This document shows, in pieces, positions 1-8,900 of a DNA stretch of 64,000 nucleotides; position 1 is the stretch's first letter, and each line of letters opens with the position of its first letter. The stretch spans positions 24,013 to 88,012 of the forward strand of contig CAZBED010000011.1 of assembly GCA_964490845.1 (NCBI GenBank), written 5' to 3'. A program made the position numbers and the translations under genes. Under the pieces are notes generated by a model, which saw only the letters and a program-made list of their open reading frames with translations, was not told the origin of the DNA and ran no database searches. Source of the DNA: JADJSS01 sp964490845. Its GTDB lineage: Bacteria > Bacteroidota > Bacteroidia > Chitinophagales > JADIYW01.

Positions 1-414
1 GGCGGCCACAATTTGTTTGATACACTCTGCAACTTGCCTGTCCATAGCGGCCACTACTTCCCGAAGGTATTCAACCGGTTTATCTTTTATTTTCTTCTGA
101 TATTCAGAAAAATCAAAATATCCCAGCAAGAGCAATTGTTCGGCATCCAGAAACTGATTATGCTGAATATTGAAAAAGGATTGTAAAAAAGAATTCCATA
201 CGGTATGAGTGCCGCCGGTACCCAAATTTGCTTTTACACCTATATCTTCAGGGATACCAATGATTATAAACTGTGCTCCGGATTGCCCGATTTCCTTTTT
301 CCATTGCTTAGGATTGGTAATCGCCTGTATCTTCTGCCCGGCTTTGGTTTCACCATTCCTTATTTTGGTGTATGCCAAATGATTTTCTTTCCGGTAAAAG
401 ACAAAATGCTGCAT
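1..414 (-). CDS. hutG: Formimidoylglutamase-like (arginase family), N-terminal part, runs off left edge
   Basis: My translation of the minus strand from an ATG at 414 gives 138 codons open to the window edge; an in-frame TAA lies directly before the ATG. The protein contains IIIGIPEDIGV followed by NLGTGGTHTVW and LLLLGYFDF, the N-terminal signature of the Bacteroidota formimidoylglutamase/arginase-ureohydrolase family. The metal-binding His/Asp motifs lie beyond the window. Formimidoylglutamase converts N-formimino-glutamate to glutamate, the last step after HutH, HutU and HutI, all encoded on this strand further upstream. Family membership is strong. The substrate is inferred from the hut neighbourhood; another arginase-family substrate remains possible. 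Confidence 0.8.
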   Translation of the reverse strand, partial: MQHFVFYRKENHLAYTKIRNGETKAGQKIQAITNPKQWKKEIGQSGAQFIIIGIPEDIGVKANLGTGGTHTVWNSFLQSFFNIQHNQFLDAEQLLLLGYFDFSEYQKKIKDKPVEYLREVVAAMDRQVAECIKQIVAA

Positions 415-461
415 TTATCAAAGATAGGAAATACTGCAATTAAATAACAGTAATGTGTAAA

Positions 462-875
462 TTATGCTTCCTGGTATTGTTCTTCTTTTTTAAAGACCCA
501 GAATTTCTGCAGGGTGAAGTTAAATCCGAGCGATACGACTAAGTCCACCAATATACGGCTGATTTTATAGTCTATGAAGAAATTCTCCGTAATGAAATAG
601 GTACCGAATGATTTCAGTGTGATACTGCCCAATACTACCAGATAAAATTTTAACAGCTGCGACGTCAGGCCTGTTTGTTTACTCTGGAAAGTCCAGTATC
701 TGTTGATAGAAAAATTGATAATGGCACCTAACAAACCACTGATGATGATAGACTCTGCATAATACACTTTAAAAAGTTCCGTACAGATGATCATGATGGC
801 ATAATCTGACATGCCGCCCACAAATGCGGAAAATTGCGCTTTACCAAAGGTCAGTATGTGTTCTTTCTTAAACAT
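462..875 (-). CDS. GtrA-like family membrane protein
   Basis: 137 residues with about four hydrophobic segments (roughly 12-32, 40-58, 75-95, 105-125). The pattern GAIINFSINRYWTF near residue 50 and the closing FNFTLQKFWVFK are typical of the GtrA/DPMS-associated small membrane family, which helps polyprenyl-linked sugars or lipids cross or organise in the inner membrane. The start overlaps the end of the CDP-alcohol phosphatidyltransferase gene by 8 bases, so the two are translationally coupled and probably act together on a membrane lipid or glycolipid. The substrate cannot be read from the sequence. Confidence 0.8.
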   Translation of the reverse strand: MFKKEHILTFGKAQFSAFVGGMSDYAIMIICTELFKVYYAESIIISGLLGAIINFSINRYWTFQSKQTGLTSQLLKFYLVVLGSITLKSFGTYFITENFFIDYKISRILVDLVVSLGFNFTLQKFWVFKKEEQYQEA

Positions 876-1581
876 TTGTTTCTGCTGTGGCTGTTGCCGC
901 TTTTAATCTTTTTTCTTCCTTATCCTTTTCGTCACCCACTTTTATAGTTTTGAATGTATCGATGACGTCGGTAATGAAAATCATGATTGTTACCACGATT
1001 GAAAATATTTTAATGGAACCACCGAAAATGATTTCCAGTAATATCACCAGACAGATAACGATGCGTGTTTCTGTAGGACCGAATAAACCGGTATCTATCG
1101 TATATACATCCGTCATCTTATATCTTAAATGAATCATAAGCATTGCCCATGCATAACCGGAACTGAACAGAAATACCAAAATTTTATATTCAGGCTCAAC
1201 ATAAATAAAATAACCGGCACTCATGCTGACTAATGAAATCCAATCCATGATACTATCCAGCGTGAAGCCAAACCATTTTCTGGGTATATTCCGGTAATAG
1301 GCAATTCTGCCATCCAGTGAGTCACCAAACCAATTAACGGCAAACCCAAAAATGGCGATAAAAAGATATAACTTGTTGTGCAGGGAAGCGGCCATCCAAA
1401 AACCGGCTAAAACCATAGCGGTTCCCAACATACCAATTGCCGTAAGCATGTTAGGGGTGACAAATTCAGGCATAATTCTGCACAAAAATAGAATAGTGGG
1501 TTGTTCAATAAATCTTAATATATTGGTACGGCTTCTGTCGATGGAACCCTTCTGTTTTTTGTCTTCTGCTAATAAACCCAT
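868..1581 (-). CDS. CDP-alcohol phosphatidyltransferase family protein with a variant motif
   Basis: 237 residues with several membrane segments. The family signature D-x2-D-G-x2-A-R-x8-9-G-x3-D-x3-D is visible at residues 87-113: D87, D90, G91, A94, G105, D109 and D113 are kept, but the Arg normally following the Ala is Tyr95. These enzymes transfer a phosphatidyl group from CDP-diacylglycerol (or a related CDP-activated donor) to an alcohol in the cytoplasmic membrane. The C-terminus is Lys/Glu/Ala-rich and cytoplasmic-looking. The gene overlaps the downstream GtrA-like gene by 8 bases. All metal-binding Asp residues are intact, so activity is plausible, but the acceptor is unknown. Confidence 0.8.
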   Translation of the reverse strand: MGLLAEDKKQKGSIDRSRTNILRFIEQPTILFLCRIMPEFVTPNMLTAIGMLGTAMVLAGFWMAASLHNKLYLFIAIFGFAVNWFGDSLDGRIAYYRNIPRKWFGFTLDSIMDWISLVSMSAGYFIYVEPEYKILVFLFSSGYAWAMLMIHLRYKMTDVYTIDTGLFGPTETRIVICLVILLEIIFGGSIKIFSIVVTIMIFITDVIDTFKTIKVGDEKDKEEKRLKAATATAETNV

Positions 1582-1696
1582 ATTGACCGCAAAAATAGAA
1601 TATTATTATTAGCCATGTGTTAACTCAAGACAAACAAATTACACACATTTTGCTCATAAAATGTATATAACCAACAATATACCTATTTATGGTTAG

Positions 1697-2929
1697 TTAT
1701 ATAAAGCTACCATTAAGCATAATTTTATCAATTTGAGTGGAAGAAAAATGATAAGCAAGTGACGCTATAGAAGGGATGGATTTTGTAAATATGAGATTAG
1801 CTCTTTTGCCTTTGGTTATACTGCCCATTTCCTGTTCTACCTGCATGGCATGCGCGGCATTGATGGTGGCGGCATTGATAGCTTCTTCGGGAAGCAGTTT
1901 CATCTGAATACAACTTAATGCCACCACAAAATTCATATTGCCGGATGGAGAAGAGCCGGGATTATAGTCGGAAGCTAAGGCAATAGCAGCGTTGTTATCA
2001 ATTAATATTCTTGCAGGTGGATAGTGCATTCGCAAAAAAAAGGCAGCTGTAGGCAACAGCGTCGCTATCGGTGCATCAGGTTGGGATAAAATCTTAACTT
2101 CCTCCTCTCCGATGGTTTCCAGATGATCTACGGATAATGCGTGTGTATGATATCCGGCCTGTACACCTCCGGAATTGAACAACTGATTAGCATGTATTTT
2201 GGGCCTTAATCCGAATTCAATACCCGCAAGACAAATTTGTTCGGTTTCTTCTTGCGTAAAGAACCCCTGTTCACAAAAAACATCAATATAATCTGCAAGA
2301 TTATCTCTCGCAATTGCCGGAAGCATTTCCCCGATTATCAATTGTATATATTTTTTTCTATCCTGCTTATATATTTCCGGAAATGCATGAGCGCCCAAAA
2401 AAGTAGATTTTACAGGAAGAGGGTTATTTTTTTTAAGTTGCTGGATAACGCGCAACATCTTCAACTCGCTATCCATACTCAATCCATAACCGCTTTTAAT
2501 TTCAATAGCGCCGGTACCCAGCCGCACCAGTTCATTTAATCGTGTCTGTGCCTGTTCCAGCAGCAGTTCTTCAGGAGTTTCATTTAATTTTCGGGCAGAA
2601 TTCAGGATGCCTCCCCCTTTAGCAGCAATTTCGGCATAGGATAATCCTTTTAGTTTATCAACGAACTCCTCTTCGCGGGTGGCGGCAAAAACCAAATGCG
2701 TATGGCTGTCACACCAGGCGGGTAAAATAGAAGCTCCGCGTGCATCATAAACAGGCTGTGATAAGTCATCTTCCGTCAAGGCACTCATAAGGCCGTAACC
2801 TGAAATGCTGTTTTCTTCAATTTTCAGAAATGCATGCTCCAAAATAGGTAAATCCGCCAATGCACTGCCGCGAAGTAATTTTGTTTCTTCACGAACGTTG
2901 ATTAAATATTTTATATTGGTGATGAGCAT
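1697..2929 (-). CDS. hutI: Imidazolonepropionase
   Basis: Amidohydrolase-fold enzyme of 410 residues that opens the imidazolone ring to give N-formimino-L-glutamate, third step of histidine degradation. Visible marks: metal-binding CDSHTHLVF near residue 75, the HANQLFNSGG segment, SVDHLE, and the ASDYNPGSSPSGNM segment with the catalytic-site Asp near residue 320. The frame is open upstream to a TTG at 2941, but the ATG at 2929 gives the usual N-terminus (MLITNIKYLI). It lies 39 bases after the stop of the giant adhesin gene and may be read together with it. The hut assignment is well supported. Confidence 0.93.
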   Translation of the reverse strand: MLITNIKYLINVREETKLLRGSALADLPILEHAFLKIEENSISGYGLMSALTEDDLSQPVYDARGASILPAWCDSHTHLVFAATREEEFVDKLKGLSYAEIAAKGGGILNSARKLNETPEELLLEQAQTRLNELVRLGTGAIEIKSGYGLSMDSELKMLRVIQQLKKNNPLPVKSTFLGAHAFPEIYKQDRKKYIQLIIGEMLPAIARDNLADYIDVFCEQGFFTQEETEQICLAGIEFGLRPKIHANQLFNSGGVQAGYHTHALSVDHLETIGEEEVKILSQPDAPIATLLPTAAFFLRMHYPPARILIDNNAAIALASDYNPGSSPSGNMNFVVALSCIQMKLLPEEAINAATINAAHAMQVEQEMGSITKGKRANLIFTKSIPSIASLAYHFSSTQIDKIMLNGSFI

Positions 2930-2968
2930 AAACCACCTCAAAAGTAGTACATATAATTTTAATCGAAG

Positions 2969-5900
2969 CTATTTCACAATGGTTACTGAACCTTTTTTAG
3001 ACAGCTTTTTCCCATTGTAACAGGTAAACTGAATGACGAAAATATAAGAGTCCACCATCGCATCGGCGCCTTTGAATGTACCATCCCAGCAAAGAGCAGG
3101 ACTATCCGATTCAAAAACTTTTTCGCCCCATCTGTTAAAGATATCCATCTTAAAGTCCGACAATACAGGCGGAGAAAGAATACCGAAGCAATCGTTTACC
3201 CCGTCATTATTGGGAGAAAAAGCGGTTGGTATATATATAAATTCGTTCTGACATTCATCTATCAACTCCACCAATATCGTGTCTTTATTACTACAGTTCT
3301 TTGCATCGCGAACCTCCACGGTAAAGACAGTAGAAGCTTTGATGACGGATGTAGGATTTCGTACAGTATCGTTACTCAGTAATCCGGCCGGAGTCCAGCT
3401 GTAACTAAGTATGCCATTATGAACAACACCTAACTGAACCTCATGGAGGTACTTTGTTCTTGGGGTATCTACTGTCGCACTGATAACCGGAAGCGGGTGC
3501 ACATTCACCGGTATTATACCGGATTTAGTGCATCCGTTTCCAAAACGTATGGTAAATGCAATATTTCCGGAAGAGCTATTGTTTATCCGTATACTGTCAG
3601 CATTTTGCGTAACGATTGTATCGGTTCCGTTTTTCCAAAGAACGGAATACCCCAATGCCGGAGTAATAGTTAAATCCACCGGACTGCTTTGTCCCGAACA
3701 ATACTCCACCAACGGAATGCTGAAATTAATGGTATTGACGTGCATGGTAATAATATTACTGACAGCAGAAGTATTCAATAAACAAGCGGCGGATGATAGA
3801 ATCTGAACTGAAACAACATCCCCTTCATTCAGGGATGATGAAGTGAAGACACTGCTATTATTACCCACCTGACTGCCGTTTAAAAACCATTGATAAGACA
3901 GTCCCGAACCGGTATTCAATGCCGTAGCCGTAAAGCGGACTGCCTGCCCCTGGCAGATATTATTAGTATCAGCCGCAATGCTTACGCTTTGCATAAAATT
4001 GGCGTTTACTGTCAGGTTGGTGGTAACAATACTGTCACACCCCAAACTGCTCCGCAGTGTATCGAAATAGGAGCCGGCAACAGTATATGAATGTGTGCCT
4101 ACCGTTACAGCGTTGCCCTGACAAATCACCGGATTTTGTATACTGCGCTTTTCAGGAATTACATTCAGCATCAACACCACAAAACTATCACAACCCAATG
4201 TAGTTTGCAGCGTGTCCTTATATGTACCGGCAGTTGTTAACGACTGTCCGTTGAAGGTGGTAGATTGCCCCATACAAATCGTTCGGGTGATGGGTGTGGT
4301 TTTCACCGGATTCACTGTTAAAGTCAATACAATGAAACTATCACAACCGAGCGCAGTGATTAATGTATCACTGTAAGTTCCGGTAGCCGTTAAATTTTGT
4401 CCGTTAAAAAGTACAGATTGACCCTGGCAAATTGTTCTAGTTACGGGTGTGGTTTTTACAGGATTTACATTCAGTGTCAACACAATGAAACTATCACAGC
4501 CAAATGAGGTTGATAAGGTATCTCTGTAGGTTCCGGCAATCGATAATGACTGTCCGTTGAAAACAAACGATTGTCCCTGGCAAATTGTTCGGGTGATAGG
4601 TGTGGTTTTTACAGGATTTACATTCAATGTCAACACAATGAAACTATCACAACCCAATGAAGTAGACAAGGTATCTCTGTATATACCTGCTATAGTTAAT
4701 GTTTGGCCATTAAATACAATCGACTGCCCCTGGCAGATGGAACGAGATATATTGGTGGAAGGTGTTGGTTTGACTGTAACAGTTAATACGAGAAAGCTAT
4801 CACAACCCAAAATAGTACTCAGGGTATCCCGATATAACCCGGCGGTATTAATTGTATTTCCATTGAATATAATATTGCTGCCCTGACAGATACTTTGTGA
4901 AATATTGGTCGTGGGTGTTGGCTTAACCGTTACTGTCAGCGTAATAACACTATCACATCCGCCTACTGAAATCAATGTATCTTTATAAACACCTGCGGCA
5001 GTAATTATTTGCCCGTTAAACAGTGTGCCTTGCCCCTGACAGATACTACGGGAAATAGCAGAATTAATAATAGGTGAAATGATTAAGGTCAGAACGACAA
5101 AACTGTCACATCCTAATGACGTTAATAATGTATCGCGATAGACTCCGGGCAAACTAATAGTTTGGCCATTAAATATAACGGTATTTCCCGGGCAAATACT
5201 TTGAGTAATAATAGTGGTGGGTGTAGGTTTAATAATAACCGTTAGTACAATAAGACTATCACAACCTAATGAAGAAGAAAGTGTATCCCGATACGTTCCG
5301 GCTGTTGATATCGTATTCCCGTTAAATAAAATGCTGCTGCCCTGACAGATACTTTGGGAAATATTAGTGGTTACGACCGGATTAACGGTGACATTTAATA
5401 CGATAAAGCTATCGCAGCCGGATGTAGTGCTTAACGTATCTCTATAAATCCCTGCCGCCGTTATGGTATTCCCGTTAAATAAAATGCTGCTGCCCTGACA
5501 GATACTTTGGGAAATATTAGTGGTTACGGCCGGATTAACAGTTATATTTAAAACGATAAAACTATCACAACCTAATGTAGTGCTTAACGTATCTCTGTAA
5601 ATCCCTGTCGCCGTTATAGTATTTCCGTTAAAAATGATACTGCTGCCCTGACAAATGCTCTGAGAAAGGTTGGTAGTAGGTGTCGGATTGATTATGACCG
5701 TTAATACAATAAAACTATCGCATCCAAGCGTAGTGATTAATGTATCCCTGTAAGTGCCTGCCGATGTAATTGTATTACCATTAAAAACTATACTGTTTCC
5801 CTGACAAATGCTCTGTGATAAATTGGTGGTAGGTGTCGGTTTCACAGATAGATTCAAAACCAAAAAACTATCACAACCTAATGAAGAAGAAAGTGTATCC

Positions 5901-8900
5901 CGATACGTTCCGGCTGTTGATATCGTATTCCCGTTAAAAATAATGCTGCTGCCCTGACAGATACTTTGGGAAATATTAGTGATTACAACCGGATTAACGG
6001 TGACATTTAATACGATATAACTATCACAACCTAATGTAGTAGAAAGTGTATCCCGGTATGTTCCGGCTGTTGATATCGTATTCCCGTTAAATAAAATGCT
6101 GCTGCCCTGACAGATACTTTGGGAAATATTAGTGGTTACGACCGGATTAACGGTGACATTTAGTACGATAAAGCTATCGCAGCCGGATGTAGTGCTTAAC
6201 GTATCTCTGTAAATCCCTGCCGCCGTTATAGTATTTCCGTTAAAAATGATACTGCTGCCCTGACAAATACTTTGAGATAAATTCGTGGATGGCGTTGACT
6301 TTATTGACACATTCATCACCAGAAAACTATCACAGCCTAATACAGTACTTAATGTATCTCTGTAAATTCCGGCTGTCGATATCGTATTCCCGTTAAAAAC
6401 AATACTGCTGCCCTGACAAATGCTTTGTGATAAATTCGTGGTAGGTGTAGGATTTACGGTTAAATTCAAAATCAATACACTGTCACAGCCCTGTGATGTA
6501 GATAAGGTATCCTGATAAATACCCGTAGTTGTTAAGGTGTTCCCGTTAAACACTATACTTTGTCCCTGACAAATGGATTGACTGCTATTTGTAGAAATCA
6601 CCGGCTTTATGCCCACAGTTAATATAACGATACTATCACATCCTTCAGATGATAGCAGAGTATCCCTGTAAACGCCGGCAGCAGAAATCGTGCTTCCGTT
6701 AAATACAATACTTTGCCCCTGACAAATATTTTGACTTATATTCGTAGAATTGGCAGGTTTCACAATCAGGTTTAATATTAAGAAACTGTCACAGCCCAAT
6801 GAGGTGCTTAATGTGTCCCTGTATATTCCGGGAAGTGAAATGCTGTTACCGTTAAAAATAATACTGCTCCCCTGACAGATACTTTGGGAAATATTGGTAG
6901 TTATAACCGGATTAACCGTAACATTTAAAACGATAAAACTATCACAGCCCAATGTAGTGCTTAACGTATCTCTATAAATCCCTGCCGTTGTAATGGTATT
7001 GCCGTTAAAAACGATATTGTAGCCCTGACAAATACTCTGAGAAAGGTTAGTAGTAAAAGTTGGCTTTAGAGTCACATTTAACACCAGAAAACTATCACAG
7101 CCTAATACAGTACTTAATGTATCTCTGTAGATTCCGGCTGTAGATATGGTATTCCCATTAAAAACGATACTGCTGCCCTGACAAATACTTTGAGATAAAT
7201 TAGTAGTAGGTGTAGGCTTAACGGTTAGACTCAAGATCAATATACTGTCACAACCCTGCGTAGTTGTTAAGGTATCCTGATAAACACCGGTAGTTGTTAG
7301 GGTATTTCCATTAAACACTATACTTTGTCCCTGACAAATGGATTGAGTAAGGTTGGTTGATATGGCAGAACCAAAGCTAAGGTTTAGTACAATAAAACTA
7401 TCACAACCCAGTGATGATGTTAACGTGTCTCTATAGATTCCCGGAACAGTGATCGTATTGCCGTTAAAGACAATACTACCACCCGAACAAACACTTTGCG
7501 AAATATTGGTGGTGGGTGTTGGCTTAATCGTAACATTCAACACTAGAAAACTATCGCAACCTAATGAAGTGATTAATGTATCTCTGTAAATTCCGGCTGT
7601 AGTTATGGTATTCCCGTTAAACACAATACTGCTACCCTGACAGATGCTTTGTGATAAATTACTAGTGGGACTTGGCTTTATCGTTACATTCAATACCAGG
7701 AAACTATCACAGCCTAATGATGTTATTAACGTATCTCTGTAGATCCCTGCAGTTGTGATTGTATTCCCGTTAAAAACGATACTATTGCCCTGACAAATAC
7801 TCTGAGAAAGGTTGGTGGTAGGTGTTGGCTTTACAGACACATTCAACACCAAAAAACTATCACAACCTAATGAAGTAATTAATGTATCTCTGTAGATTCC
7901 GGCTGTTGATATGGTATTCCCATTAAAAACGATACTGTTTCCCTGACAAATGCTTTGTGATAAGTTAGTGGTAGGTGTGGGTTTAACGGTAATGTTAACA
8001 GTCTTGGTGCCGGCACATTGCCCTGCAGTTGGAGTAAACGTATAGGTTGTCGTTCCTGAAGCAGTAGTATTTATCGTAGCAGGGCTCCAGGTTCCATTAA
8101 TGGAATTGGTAGACACGGCTGGCAAAGCCGGGGCCGCAACATTCTGACAAAACGGGCCAATAGTATTAAATGTCGGCGTAATACCCGAAGTGATAGTAAC
8201 GGAAGTGGTGGTGGAAGATGCCGCGCAACCTCCGGCGGCCGGAATCGTATATGTAACAGTGTATGTATTAAGGCTGCTGGTGCTTGGTGTAATCGCACCT
8301 GTCGACGGATCAATCGTCAAACCGGCCGGGCTTGCGCTATATGTTCCTCCCGCCGTTCCCGTTCTCGTTACACTCTGCGGTGTTGAAATATTGTTACAAA
8401 ATGTATTGGGCGAATAAGAAATGGTTGCAGAGCCGGAAGAAGAGACCACCTGTATCTGAACGGTATTAGTGAGAGTGTTGCCACATGCAAAAACAGTATA
8501 GGTTATCGTATGAGTACCCACTCCTGCTGTTGCGGGATTAAAACTGGAACCCGTCATACCCGGACCGGAAAAAGTTCCGCCTGTCGGTCTGCCTGTTAAA
8601 GTAATTGCAGATGAAGTGGTACAATACGGCCCGCTAGCTCCTGTTATGGTAGGAGCTGCACCAGCACCCAGTACCTGAACAGTAAATGTATTGGCACAAC
8701 CCGACCCTGAATAGGTAAGCGTATGTGTTCCTATTCCTGCTGTCGAAGGACTGAATATCGGCTGATTGACCCAAAATGGCGGGATGATGCAAAATCCGGC
8801 CGTGGTAATTCCAGGCCCGGAGAATGAACCGCAGGCCGGATTCGGACTTAAGGTTACATTCGCATCCGTAACACAATACGTTGGATTTAAATTAACCGTT

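Noticed and set aside
4004..7981. CRISPR-like regular repeats
   Set aside because: The period is 153 bases, in frame, with no unique spacers; it is a protein-coding tandem repeat.
8071..8417. Reading frames opposite or out of phase with the adhesin gene
   Set aside because: They are shadows of a highly repetitive coding strand and have no signal peptides, family similarity or start context.
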